64,000 bases of DNA, from positions 62,001 to 126,000 of the forward strand of contig NZ_JAHYSG010000018.1 of the NCBI RefSeq assembly GCF_022095675.1, in the 5' to 3' direction. The notes beneath the pieces are model-generated. The model made no database searches. It saw only the letters and a list, made by a program, of their open reading frames with translations, and was not told where the DNA came from. A program made the position numbers and the translations under genes. This document shows, one piece after another, positions 44,483 through 55,861 of this stretch (its first letter is position 1; the number at the start of each line of letters is the position of its first letter). The stretch is from Dactylosporangium sp. AC04546. GTDB taxonomy: Bacteria > Actinomycetota > Actinomycetes > Mycobacteriales > Micromonosporaceae.

Positions 44483-46870
44483 ATGCACACGCCAACCGGG
44501 GCCGCCGTCGCGGAGCGTGGTGACCCGGTCGGGGACGGGGCGCCGCAGGACCGGTCGCGCAGCCTGCCGTTGACCGGCTGGCTACCACCGGCGCTCCTCC
44601 TCGTCGCCACGTTCGCGGTGCTGTGGTTCTACGCGGTCCCGCCCGCGACCACGGCGGTCTTCCTGCTGTATCTCGGCCTCGGCGTCACCCTGCCGGGCAC
44701 GCTGTGGTGGCGGTTCTTCCACCGGGGCAAGGGCTGGTTCGTCGCGGACGTGGCCGCCGGCCTGGCGCTGGGCTATGTCGGCGAGGTGTTCTGCTACGTG
44801 GCCGCCCGCTGGGCCGGCGTGCCGCTGCTGGTGCTCGTCTGGCCGCTCGCGACCGTCACGGTGTTCGTGGCTGTTCCGGGGCTTCGGCGGTACTGGCGGA
44901 GCGCTCCCGACGCCGAGCGGCCCCCGACACTGTGGCGCTGGGCCCTGACCGGGATCGCCGGCCTGATCCTGTTGTGGAGCTGCAAGTTCTACCGCAGCTA
45001 CGGCCTGCGGTTCCCGTACAACTCCACCCCGGACACCGACTCGACGTTCCACCTGGCACTCGTCGGTGAGGCCAAGCACCACATGCCGATGGTCGTCCCG
45101 TGGATCACCGGCGAGCCGCTCTACTACCACTGGTTCGTCTACCCGGAGATGGCGGCCACCAGCTGGGTGACCGGCATCGAGCCCAACGTCCTGCTGTTGC
45201 GCCTGTCGGTGCTGCCGATGCTCATGGCGTTCGCGGTACTGGTCGCGGTGCTCGCCCGCAAGCTCACCGGCGGCTGGTGGACCGGCATCGCGGCCTCGGT
45301 CGTGACGCTCTTCGTGCTGGCGCCGAACCCGTTCGGGTGGCACATGCGCCCGGTGTACGAGAAGCTGGCGTTCAGTCCGCTGGAGGACGGCTCGTCGCTG
45401 CGCCTCACCGTGTGGTCGGGGCCGACGCAGACCTTCGGCGCGCTGCTGTTCGTGCCGGTGATGCTGGTGCTCGTGGACCGGCTGCGCGAGCCGGTCCGGC
45501 AGGGCGACCGCCGCGGCTGGGTGCTGCTGGCGATCCTGCTCGCGGGCGTGATGGGCGGCAAGGCGACCTACCCGCCGCTGCTGTTCTGCGGCCTGCTGCT
45601 GGCGCTGGCGGTGGAGCTGGTGTTCCGCCGCCGGCTGCACGGCGGTGCGCTGACCGCGCTCGGGCTGACCGGCGTCGCGTTCGTGTTCTCGCAGCTCGTG
45701 CTCTTCGGCTCGACCAGCCAGGGCAGCGCCTTCAACGCGCTCACCGTCGTGGTGACCAGCCCGCTCGGCATGACGACGCAGTATGTGGCCTTCCTGCCGC
45801 AGGACCACCTGAACGTGCTGGCCGCGCTGACGATCTTCGGCTGGTGCTGCGTCTGGGCCGGCCTCGTCGGCCTGTTCCGGCGCTCGGCCCGCTCGCCCGA
45901 GATCATGGTGATGCTCGGCATCGGGCTCAGCGGCGCCGGCGCCACCCTGCTGACCGGTCAGTCGGGCGACAGCCAGCGGTTCTTCATCGAGGCCGCCCGC
46001 CCCTACATCGCGGTCGCCGCGGTCGTCGGCCTCGCCGCGCTGCTGCCCGCCGGCCGGATGACCTGGAAGCGCGGCGCGGCCCTGGCCGGCAGCGCGGTGC
46101 TCGGCATCCTCGTGGTGCAGCTCGTCCAGGCCTACGGCCGCACCACGGTCCCGACCCGGTCGAACATGCCGAACGACGCCGCATGGCGGCACGAGATCGT
46201 CGTGCCCTACGCGCAGCTCGGCCTGGCCGCGGCGCTCTTCCTGGGCGGGCTTGTGGTCGCTTCGGTACTGCTGCGGCGGCGCGGCCGGTCGTTCGGGTTC
46301 GGTACCGCGCTGGCGCTCACGATCGCGCTGCTGGCCGGCTACGGCCTCAACACCACCGCCGAGAACTACAACGTGATCGCGCGGGACTCCCGGGCACAGG
46401 GCTGGCGCAACGTCGTGCAGGGCACCCAGATCGTCTCCGAGGGCACGCTGGAGGCCGGCCGCTGGCTGCGCGAGCACTCCGACCCCACCGACCTGGTCGC
46501 GACCAACGCGCACTGCCTGGTGTTGGAGGCGGGCAAGTGCAGCAACCTGCACTTCTCCATGACCGCGTACAGCGAGCGCCGCATGCTCGTCGAGGGCTGG
46601 GGCTTCTCGACGACGGCGCACGAGGAGGCGGCCCGGCTCGGCCTATGGGTGGGCTACGTCCCCTACTGGAAGCCGGAGGTTCTGGCCGACAACGACGCCG
46701 TCTTCAAGGACCCGACCGCCGAGAACATCGCCACGCTGCGTGACCGGTACGGCGTGAAGTGGCTGTTCGTCGACGAGTCACAGGGCGGGGTTTCACCGAA
46801 ACTGCTGACGCTCGCCACCGAGCGTTACCGGTCGGGCCCCTGCGTCGTATACCAATTGGCCCGATTTTGA
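44483..46870 (+). CDS. Large polytopic membrane glycosyltransferase-like protein (GT-C fold)
   Basis: The 795-aa protein starts at ATG 44483 after AAGGGG. About 13 hydrophobic helices are visible, with a periplasmic loop holding ..NSTPDTDSTFHLALVGEAKHH.. early on and a soluble C-terminal domain of about 140 residues (..GRWLREHSDPTDLVATNAHC..). Acidic motifs in the first loops and a C-terminal extracellular domain are usual in polyprenyl-phosphate-sugar-dependent GT-C enzymes. It would transfer a sugar outside the membrane. The aminotransferase and GtrA genes follow directly and suggest an unusual surface glycan. Confidence 0.7.
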   Translation: MHTPTGAAVAERGDPVGDGAPQDRSRSLPLTGWLPPALLLVATFAVLWFYAVPPATTAVFLLYLGLGVTLPGTLWWRFFHRGKGWFVADVAAGLALGYVGEVFCYVAARWAGVPLLVLVWPLATVTVFVAVPGLRRYWRSAPDAERPPTLWRWALTGIAGLILLWSCKFYRSYGLRFPYNSTPDTDSTFHLALVGEAKHHMPMVVPWITGEPLYYHWFVYPEMAATSWVTGIEPNVLLLRLSVLPMLMAFAVLVAVLARKLTGGWWTGIAASVVTLFVLAPNPFGWHMRPVYEKLAFSPLEDGSSLRLTVWSGPTQTFGALLFVPVMLVLVDRLREPVRQGDRRGWVLLAILLAGVMGGKATYPPLLFCGLLLALAVELVFRRRLHGGALTALGLTGVAFVFSQLVLFGSTSQGSAFNALTVVVTSPLGMTTQYVAFLPQDHLNVLAALTIFGWCCVWAGLVGLFRRSARSPEIMVMLGIGLSGAGATLLTGQSGDSQRFFIEAARPYIAVAAVVGLAALLPAGRMTWKRGAALAGSAVLGILVVQLVQAYGRTTVPTRSNMPNDAAWRHEIVVPYAQLGLAAALFLGGLVVASVLLRRRGRSFGFGTALALTIALLAGYGLNTTAENYNVIARDSRAQGWRNVVQGTQIVSEGTLEAGRWLREHSDPTDLVATNAHCLVLEAGKCSNLHFSMTAYSERRMLVEGWGFSTTAHEEAARLGLWVGYVPYWKPEVLADNDAVFKDPTAENIATLRDRYGVKWLFVDESQGGVSPKLLTLATERYRSGPCVVYQLARF

Positions 46871-46889
46871 CGTTAGGGAGGCTCCCGCA

Positions 46890-48047
46890 GTGACGTCCAC
46901 CAACCAACTCGCCGTCCCTTTCAACAAGGGATTCCTGACCGGTGACGAAACCGGGTACATGCACCAGGCGATGACGAGTGGACCGATGAGCGGCGACGGT
47001 CCGTTCACCAAGCGGGCGAGCGCACTGCTCACGGAGATCGTCGGCGCGCGCCACGCCCTGCTCACCACGTCGTGCACGCACGCGCTCGACATGACCGCGA
47101 TGCTGCTCGATCTCGGCCCGGGCGACGAGGTCATCCTGCCGTCCTTCACGTTCTGCTCGACCGCCAATGCCTACGTCCTGCGGGGCGCCGTCCCGGTGTT
47201 CGTCGACATCCGGCCCGACACCCTGAACCTGGACGAGCGCCAGGTCGAGGCGGCGGTCACCGAGCGCACGAAGGCCATCGTCGTCGTGCACTACGCCGGC
47301 GTGGGCGTCGAGATGGACGCGATCAACGCGATCGCCGAGCGGCACGGCCTGGTCGTGATCGAGGACGACGCCCACGGCCTCGGCGGCACCTACCGCGGCC
47401 GCAACCTGGGCTCGATCGGCGCGATGGCGACGCAGAGCTTCCACGAGACCAAGAACGTGCAGTGCGGCGAGGGCGGCGCGCTGGTCTTGAACGACCCCCG
47501 CTACTTCGAGCGGGCCGAGATCATCCGCGAGAAGGGCACGAACCGCGGCCAGTTCTTCCGGGGCATGGTCGACAAGTACCGCTGGATCGACATCGGCTCG
47601 TCCTACCTGGCGTCGGACCTGCTGGCGGCGTTCCTCACCGCCCAGCTGGAGCACTTCGCCGACATCCAGCGCCGCCGCCACCACGTGTGGTCGAGCTACG
47701 ACACCCGCCTGGCGGCCTGGGCCGCCGAGCAGGGCGTCGTCCGCCCGACCGTGCCGGCCGACCGTGAGCAGCCGGCCCACCTGTACTACCTGCTGCTGCC
47801 CGACCTGGACAGCCGCCAGGGCATGCTGAAGCACCTGCTGTCCCACGGCGTGCTCGGCACGTTCCACTATCAGCCGCTGCACCTGGCCCCGGCCGGCGTG
47901 AAGTTCGGCCGGGTCGGCCCGGAGGGCTGCCCGGTGACCGAGGACGTCGCCGACCGGCTGCTGCGCCTGCCGCTCTACGCCGGCATGACCGACGCCGACA
48001 TCGACCTGGTCATCAGCGCCGTCGAGACCTACCGGCCGCGCGAGTGA
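46890..48047 (+). CDS. dTDP-4-amino-4,6-dideoxygalactose transaminase (WecE/RffA-like)
   Basis: The 385-aa protein starts at GTG 46890 after AGGGAG. It is a DegT/DnrJ/EryC1 aminotransferase with the PLP Lys in SFHETKNVQCGEGGAL, the pattern specific to WecE. It makes dTDP-4-amino-4,6-dideoxygalactose from the 4-keto sugar and glutamate. The product needs an N-acylating enzyme; a PseH-like acetyltransferase lies at 60636. The stop overlaps the gtrA start (GTGA). Confidence 0.92.
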   Translation: MTSTNQLAVPFNKGFLTGDETGYMHQAMTSGPMSGDGPFTKRASALLTEIVGARHALLTTSCTHALDMTAMLLDLGPGDEVILPSFTFCSTANAYVLRGAVPVFVDIRPDTLNLDERQVEAAVTERTKAIVVVHYAGVGVEMDAINAIAERHGLVVIEDDAHGLGGTYRGRNLGSIGAMATQSFHETKNVQCGEGGALVLNDPRYFERAEIIREKGTNRGQFFRGMVDKYRWIDIGSSYLASDLLAAFLTAQLEHFADIQRRRHHVWSSYDTRLAAWAAEQGVVRPTVPADREQPAHLYYLLLPDLDSRQGMLKHLLSHGVLGTFHYQPLHLAPAGVKFGRVGPEGCPVTEDVADRLLRLPLYAGMTDADIDLVISAVETYRPRE

Positions 48048-48517
48048 CCGAGGCCACCGAGGCCCGGGGCCGCCCCCGCCTGACCCGCACGGTGGTGGCG
48101 TTCGCCAACGACCGCCGGGTGCGTTACCTGCTGGTCGGCGGCGTGTCGGCGGTCTCGTACTACGGCTTTTACGCCGGGCTCTACCTGCTGACCCGCGACT
48201 GGCTGCACTACCTGGTCCCGGCCTTCGCGGCGAACCTCCTGTGTGCCGTGGTCACGTACCCGCTCCAGCGCCGGTTCGTGTTCCGGTCGAGGAGCCCGCT
48301 CGTCGCGGGCTTCGTCAAGTTCTACGTGGTGTGCCTGTGGGCGCTGGGCTTCACGCTGGTGGGGCTGCCGGTGCTGGTGGAGCTGGCGGGCATCCCGGTC
48401 CTGGTCTCACAGGCGATCCTGATCGTGACGGCCCCGATCATCAACTACCAGCTGACGAAGTTCTGGGTCTTCCGCACCCGCCGCGGCAAACCCCCGCGCC
48501 AGACGATCATCGACTAG
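48044..48517 (+). CDS. GtrA family membrane protein
   Basis: The 157-aa protein has four transmembrane helices, beginning ..RVRYLLVGGVSAVSYYGFYAGLY.. and ending ..APIINYQLTKFWVFR.., both typical of GtrA. GtrA proteins are thought to flip or deliver polyprenyl-phosphate-linked sugars for surface glycosylation. Translational coupling with the aminotransferase supports this setting. Confidence 0.9.
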   Translation: MTEATEARGRPRLTRTVVAFANDRRVRYLLVGGVSAVSYYGFYAGLYLLTRDWLHYLVPAFAANLLCAVVTYPLQRRFVFRSRSPLVAGFVKFYVVCLWALGFTLVGLPVLVELAGIPVLVSQAILIVTAPIINYQLTKFWVFRTRRGKPPRQTIID

Positions 48518-48601
48518 GGCCGAGCTTGCGGATCATGCAAGGTGGCTTGCAGAGTGCGCAAGACGAGGCATCCGTCGGAGGTGGTACAGGCGGCGGGCAG
48601 A

Positions 48602-50041
48602 ATGGACCTCGTGAACAAGCCGCGGATTCCTGATGTGCTCGCCAGCCGTTATGCCTCGCCGGAGCTCGTGGAGATCTGGTCGCCCGAGGAGAAGGTGCGG
48701 CTGGAGCGGCGGCTCTGGGTCGCGGTGCTCAAGGCGCAGCAGGAGCTCGGGGTCGCGGTGCCCGACGGGGTCGTGGCCGACTACGAGCGGGTCCTCGACG
48801 ACGTCGACCTCGTCAGCATCGCCGAGCGCGAGCGCGTCACCCGGCACGACGTCAAGGCGCGGATCGAGGAGTTCTCCAGCCTTGCCGGGCACGAGCACAT
48901 CCACAAGGGCATGACCTCGCGGGACCTCACCGAGAACGTCGAGCAGCTGCAGATCCGCAAGTCGCTGGAGCTGGTCCGCGACCGGATGGTGGCCGCGCTC
49001 GCCCGGCTCGCGGCGCGCGCCCAGCAGTACGACGAGCTGGTCATGGTCGGGCGGTCGCACAACGTGCCGGCCCAGGCCACGACGCTCGGCAAGCGCTTCG
49101 CGAGTGCCGCCGAGGAGCTGCTCATCGGGTACCGCCGAATCGAAGACCTGCTCGAGCGCTATCCGCTGCGCGGGATCAAGGGGCCGGTCGGGACCGCCGC
49201 CGACCAGCTGGACCTGCTCAAAAGCGACGCCGGCAAGCTGGCGGAGCTGGAGCGGAAGGTCGCCGAGCACCTCGGGTTCCGCAACGTGCTGACGAGCGTC
49301 GGCCAGGTGTACCCCCGCTCGCTGGACTTCGACGTGGTGTCGGCGCTCGCCCAGGCGGTGGCCGGGCCGTCCAGCCTGGCGACGACGATCCGGCTGATGG
49401 CGGGGTACGAGCTGGCGACCGAGGGCTTCAAGGCCGGCCAGGTGGGCTCGTCGGCGATGCCGCACAAGATGAACACGCGCTCCTGCGAGCGGGTCAACGG
49501 GCTGGCCGTGATCGTCCGGGGGTACCTCTCGATGGTCGGCGAGCTGGCCGGCGACCAGTGGAACGAGGGTGACGTCTCGTGCTCGGTCGTGCGCCGGGTG
49601 GCGCTGCCGGACGCCTTCTTCGCGGTCGACGGGCTGTTCGCCACGTTCCTGACCGTTCTGGACGAGTTCGGGGCGTACCCGGCGGTCGTGGCGCGCGAGC
49701 TCGACCGGTACCTGCCGTTCCTGGCCACCACGCGGGTGCTCGTGGCGGCGGTCGGGCGCGGGGTCGGCCGTGAGGATGCTCACGAAGCGATCAAGGAGCA
49801 CGCCGTCTCCGTGGCGCTCGCCATGCGCGAAAAGGGCATCCAGGACAACGACCTGCTCCAGCGGCTGGCCGACGACGAGCGACTGCGCCTGTCCCGGCCC
49901 GAGGTGGAAGCCCTGGTCGCCGACCCGCAGCAGTTCATCGGCGCGGCATCTGCGCAGGTCAAGGCGGTGGTGGCCATGATCGACGAGATCGTCGCCAGCC
50001 ACGGGGCGGCGGCGGCATATGTCCCTCCGCCCATTCTCTGA
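48602..50041 (+). CDS. purB: Adenylosuccinate lyase
   Basis: The 479-aa protein starts at ATG 48602 (GTG 48611 is possible). It has the fumarase-superfamily signature GSSAMPHKMNTR and ..GHEHIHKGMTSRDLTENV... It removes fumarate from SAICAR and adenylosuccinate in purine synthesis. It precedes purS, purQ and purL in the same direction after 132 bp. Confidence 0.96.
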   Translation: MDLVNKPRIPDVLASRYASPELVEIWSPEEKVRLERRLWVAVLKAQQELGVAVPDGVVADYERVLDDVDLVSIAERERVTRHDVKARIEEFSSLAGHEHIHKGMTSRDLTENVEQLQIRKSLELVRDRMVAALARLAARAQQYDELVMVGRSHNVPAQATTLGKRFASAAEELLIGYRRIEDLLERYPLRGIKGPVGTAADQLDLLKSDAGKLAELERKVAEHLGFRNVLTSVGQVYPRSLDFDVVSALAQAVAGPSSLATTIRLMAGYELATEGFKAGQVGSSAMPHKMNTRSCERVNGLAVIVRGYLSMVGELAGDQWNEGDVSCSVVRRVALPDAFFAVDGLFATFLTVLDEFGAYPAVVARELDRYLPFLATTRVLVAAVGRGVGREDAHEAIKEHAVSVALAMREKGIQDNDLLQRLADDERLRLSRPEVEALVADPQQFIGAASAQVKAVVAMIDEIVASHGAAAAYVPPPIL

Positions 50042-50173
50042 CGCGGATCTTGGCATTCAGCGGTACCGCTAAGATGCTTGCTGGGCGACAAGCCGGTGAT
50101 CTGCGGCGTTGTCCCGCCCGGTAGGCTCGTGTCGCTCGCCCTCGAGCGCCCGACTCAACGTCAGGAGTGCCCC

Positions 50174-50428
50174 GTGGCCCGCGTCGTGGTTGACGTCATG
50201 CTCAAACCGGAGATCCTGGACCCCCAGGGTCAGGCGGTCGCGAACGCGCTGCCGCGTCTCGGCGTCGCCGACGTGGCGTCCGTGCGCATCGGCAAGCGCA
50301 TCGAGATCGAGTTCGAAGGCTCGGCCGACCTCGAGCGGGCCCGCGACATCGCCGACATGCTGCTCGCCAACCCGGTGATCGAGGACTTCACGCTCCGGGT
50401 CGAGGAACCGGAGGTCGAGCAGCGGTGA
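50174..50428 (+). CDS. purS: Phosphoribosylformylglycinamidine synthase subunit PurS
   Basis: The 84-aa protein starts at GTG 50174 after CAGGAG. The sequence [18 protein letters not shown] and ..[11 protein letters not shown] is that of PurS, which bridges PurQ and PurL in the FGAM synthase complex. The GTG overlap with purQ (GTGA) couples their translation. Confidence 0.95.
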   Translation: MARVVVDVMLKPEILDPQGQAVANALPRLGVADVASVRIGKRIEIEFEGSADLERARDIADMLLANPVIEDFTLRVEEPEVEQR

Positions 50429-51101
50429 CCGCCCGCATTGGTGTCGTCACCTTCCCCGGCTCGCTCGACGACCGCGACGCCGCTCGGGCCGTGGGTCTCG
50501 CCGGTGCGGCGCCGATCCCGCTCTGGCACGCCGACGCCGACCTCTACGGCGTGGACGCCGTCATCCTGCCGGGTGGCTTCTCGTACGGCGACTACCTGCG
50601 GGCCGGCGCGATCGCCCGGTTCTCCGCGGTCATGGAGTCGATCATCAGGGCCGCCGGCGACGGGCTGCCGGTGCTGGGCATCTGCAACGGCTTCCAGGTG
50701 CTGTGCGAGGCCCACCTCCTGCCCGGGGCGCTGACCCGCAACCAGCACCTGCACTTCCGCAACCGCGACCAGGGCCTGCGGATCGAGAACACGACGACCG
50801 CGTGGACGCGCGACTTCACGCCGCGCCAGGAGGTCGTGATCCCGGTCAAGAACGGCGAGGGCTGCTACATGGCCGACGAGCGTACGCTTGAGGAGCTTGA
50901 GGCCGAGGGGCGCGTCGTCGCGCGGTATGTCCGCGGAAACCCGAACGGCTCGCTGCACGACATCGCGGCGATCACCAACGCTGCCGGCAACGTCGTCGGG
51001 ATCATGCCTCACCCGGAGCACGCGGTCGAGGTGCTGACCGGGCCGTCCATCGACGGGCTCGGCATCTTCACATCCGTGCTCGCACATCTGGGAGCCCGAG
51101 T

Positions 51102-51105
<4 letters not shown>
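50425..51105 (+). CDS. purQ: Phosphoribosylformylglycinamidine synthase subunit PurQ (glutaminase)
   Basis: The 226-aa class I glutamine amidotransferase has the nucleophile Cys in [11 protein letters not shown] and the His/Glu pair in MPHPEHAVE. It supplies ammonia to PurL. It overlaps purS and purL by 4 bases on each side. Confidence 0.96.
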
Positions 51106-53459
<2,354 letters not shown>

Positions 53460-53460
53460 C

Positions 53461-54210
53461 ATGACCGTCTTCGCGCAGCCCGGCTCGGGCGCCCGGTTCG
53501 ACTGGGGCCCGGCCGGTGCGGCGGAGCTGGCCCGCGTCTGTTCTGTGCTGGTCGTCGTCGACGTCCTGTCCTTCTCGACCGCGGTCGACATCGCGGTCAC
53601 CCGCGGCATGCGGGTGCACCCGTTCCCGTGGAGCGACCAGGCCCGCGCCTACGCCGACCGGATGGGCGCGGCCGTCGCGGTCGGCCGCTCACAGGTGACG
53701 CCGGCCTCGCCGTGGTCGCTGTCGCCGCACGCGCTCCTGAAGGCGCCGGTCGTGGCGGACCTGGTCCTGCCGTCGCCGAACGGGGCGACGATCTGCTCGG
53801 CCGCCGCCTCCACCGGCGTCCCGGTGGTCGCGGCCTCGCTGCGCAACGCGCCGGCCGTCGCCCGCTGGCTGCACGAGCACGGCCACGGCACCCCGTCCCA
53901 GCCGGCCGGCGTGATCGCCGCCGGCGAACTGTGGCCCGACGGTGCCCTCCGCCCGTGCGTCGAGGACCTGCTGGGCGCCGCGACGGTCCTCGACGGCCTG
54001 TCGGCGCTCGGCGCCCCGCTCTCCGTCGAGGCGGCGATCACGCTGGCGGCGCTGGCCGCGGTCCGCAACGTGGCCGCCGCCGTCCGCAGGTGCGTCAGCG
54101 GCCAGGAGCTGATCGGCCGCGGCTTCGCCGAGGACGTGGCCCTGGCTGTCGAGTCGGGCGTCTCGAACACCGTCCCCGTCCTGTCGAACGGCGTGTTCGT
54201 CGCGGCCTAG
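53461..54210 (+). CDS. ComB-family 2-phosphosulfolactate phosphatase-like protein
   Basis: The 249-aa protein contains ..VLVVVDVLSFSTAVDIAVTRG.. and ..LPSPNGATICSAAAS.., the Mg2+-binding and active-site segments of ComB. ComB releases phosphate from 2-phosphosulfolactate in coenzyme M and related pathways. Actinobacteria do not make coenzyme M by that route, so another phosphatase substrate is likely (inference). It follows purL by one base and is probably in its operon. Confidence 0.85.
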   Translation: MTVFAQPGSGARFDWGPAGAAELARVCSVLVVVDVLSFSTAVDIAVTRGMRVHPFPWSDQARAYADRMGAAVAVGRSQVTPASPWSLSPHALLKAPVVADLVLPSPNGATICSAAASTGVPVVAASLRNAPAVARWLHEHGHGTPSQPAGVIAAGELWPDGALRPCVEDLLGAATVLDGLSALGAPLSVEAAITLAALAAVRNVAAAVRRCVSGQELIGRGFAEDVALAVESGVSNTVPVLSNGVFVAA

Positions 54211-54219
54211 CCTTTCGGC

Positions 54220-54864
54220 CTAGATCTTCGTCGCCACCCATCGGGCGCCCGGGCGGATGCCGGCCTCGATGAGCAGCCGAGAGTCCACCGGCGAACCGAT
54301 CCGCCGCTGCGCCCAGGCCCGCCCGACGTCCCGCAGCGGCGCGCCGGTGGCCGCGTCGACCAGGGACCACCGCTCGTTCAGCGAGCCTGCGGGCACGTGC
54401 TGCCGGATCGCCTGCCAGACCTGGTCGAGCACGTCCGACACCGTGGTCCGGTCGGCGACGGGGATCTTCAGCGTGTCCCAGCGGGCCGGGTCGATGCCGG
54501 AGAGGTTGACCTCGATGAACCGGGTGCGCAGTTCGGCGTCGCCGGCGGCGACCGCCTCCCGGACGATGCGCCAGCTTCGCTGCCGGTCGGTCTCTTGGAG
54601 GTACCGCGGAAGCGTCTCCTCGATCGTCGCCCGCACCACCGCCTCCGCCGTCGTGAAGGTCCAGTTGAACGACCCTGGAAGCGCGTCCTCGGCGGCGCGG
54701 GAGCGGCGCGCCTTGGCTGCCGGCACCACGAGCGCGGCGAACGGGAAGACCACGGCGAAGACGGCGAAGACGGCCTGCACCCAGCCGCCGGTCTGGACGG
54801 CCGCGACGCCCGCGGTCACCTGGCAGACACTGAGGAACAACACACTCCGGGGTGTGGCCCGCAC
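54220..54864 (-). CDS. Hypothetical two-helix membrane protein, last gene of the lux-like operon
   Basis: The 214-aa protein starts at GTG 54864. Two N-terminal helices (about 8-26 and 30-50) precede a soluble domain with no recognised family (..SFNWTFTTAEAVVRATIEET..). It begins 9 bp after the glycosyltransferase stop and so lies in the same operon. Its role in that operon is unknown. Confidence 0.7.
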   Translation of the reverse strand: MRATPRSVLFLSVCQVTAGVAAVQTGGWVQAVFAVFAVVFPFAALVVPAAKARRSRAAEDALPGSFNWTFTTAEAVVRATIEETLPRYLQETDRQRSWRIVREAVAAGDAELRTRFIEVNLSGIDPARWDTLKIPVADRTTVSDVLDQVWQAIRQHVPAGSLNERWSLVDAATGAPLRDVGRAWAQRRIGSPVDSRLLIEAGIRPGARWVATKI

Positions 54865-54873
54865 GCGACGATT

Positions 54874-55815
54874 TTAGCGGCGTTCGATGCATTGGCCTTG
54901 CGTGATGTGCTCGCGGATCACGTACGTCGGGCGGCCCATGCCGTGGGAGTGGACCCGGCCCAGGTACTCGCCGAGGACGCCGATGCCCACCAGCTGGGCC
55001 GACGAGAAGAAGGCGATCAACGACGCCAGCGTCGTGAAGCCGGCGACCGTGGTCTCGCCCCGCACGTACTGGATGATCCAGACGATGGTCAGGGCCAGGC
55101 CGCCCAGGCCGATCGCGAAGCCCAGCCAGGTCACCCAGCGCAGCGGCTTCGTGGAGTAGCCCAGGATCATGTTGATCATGTGCTTCACCAGGGATTTCAC
55201 GGTGAAGCCGGACTTGCCCTCCTGGCGTTGGTCCATCCGGACCGTCGCGGAACCCACGCGGGTCGTCGCCCAGGACAGGACGATGTCGACCGAGACGTCA
55301 GGGCCGCTCACCTGGTCGAAGCCCGCTCGCAGGAACGTGCGGAAGATGCGCAGGGCACCCAGGACGTCGGCGTTCGGGATGCCCATCGTGCGGCCCATCA
55401 CCAACGACTTCGCGCCCCAGGACGTGATGTTGCGGAAGGCGCCGTGCTCCTCCTTCTCGGACACCGCGTAGACGACGTCGAGATCGTCGGTCAGGGCGGC
55501 GACCAGCTTCGGGAGCTCCTCCGGCGGGTGCTGGAGGTCGTCGTCCATCGTGATGACGCGCTCGTGGCGGGCCGCGCGGATGCCGGCGATCAGGGCGTTG
55601 TGCTGGCCGTAGTTGCGGGCCATGCGGATGGCCTGCACGTGGTCGTACTTCAGGGCCAGCTCGCTCGCCACGTCCCACGTGTCGTCGGTGCTGTCGACGA
55701 CCAGGATGACCTCATGTTCGGGGTGCAGGTCGGGCAGCACCCCGTTCAGGCGCTCCACCAGCGCCGGCAGGATGTGCGCCGAGCGGTAGCACGGGACGAC
55801 GACGGACAGGGACAC
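54874..55815 (-). CDS. Polyprenyl-phosphate glycosyltransferase (GtrB/ArnC-like GT2)
   Basis: The 313-aa protein starts at GTG 55815. The catalytic domain has ..VVVPCYRSAHILPALVERL.., the DxD region TMDDDLQHPPEELPKL and ..EGKSGFTVKSLVKHMIN... Two C-terminal transmembrane helices (about 230-255 and 265-290) anchor it, as in GtrB and ArnC. It should transfer a sugar to undecaprenyl phosphate on the cytoplasmic side. Its position behind acyl-processing genes suggests the sugar or lipid is acyl-modified. Confidence 0.9.
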   Translation of the reverse strand: MSLSVVVPCYRSAHILPALVERLNGVLPDLHPEHEVILVVDSTDDTWDVASELALKYDHVQAIRMARNYGQHNALIAGIRAARHERVITMDDDLQHPPEELPKLVAALTDDLDVVYAVSEKEEHGAFRNITSWGAKSLVMGRTMGIPNADVLGALRIFRTFLRAGFDQVSGPDVSVDIVLSWATTRVGSATVRMDQRQEGKSGFTVKSLVKHMINMILGYSTKPLRWVTWLGFAIGLGGLALTIVWIIQYVRGETTVAGFTTLASLIAFFSSAQLVGIGVLGEYLGRVHSHGMGRPTYVIREHITQGQCIERR

Positions 55816-55861
55816 CTCGGGGGCTCCTCACAATCGCGAAGAACCTCACGGTACTGCCCAT

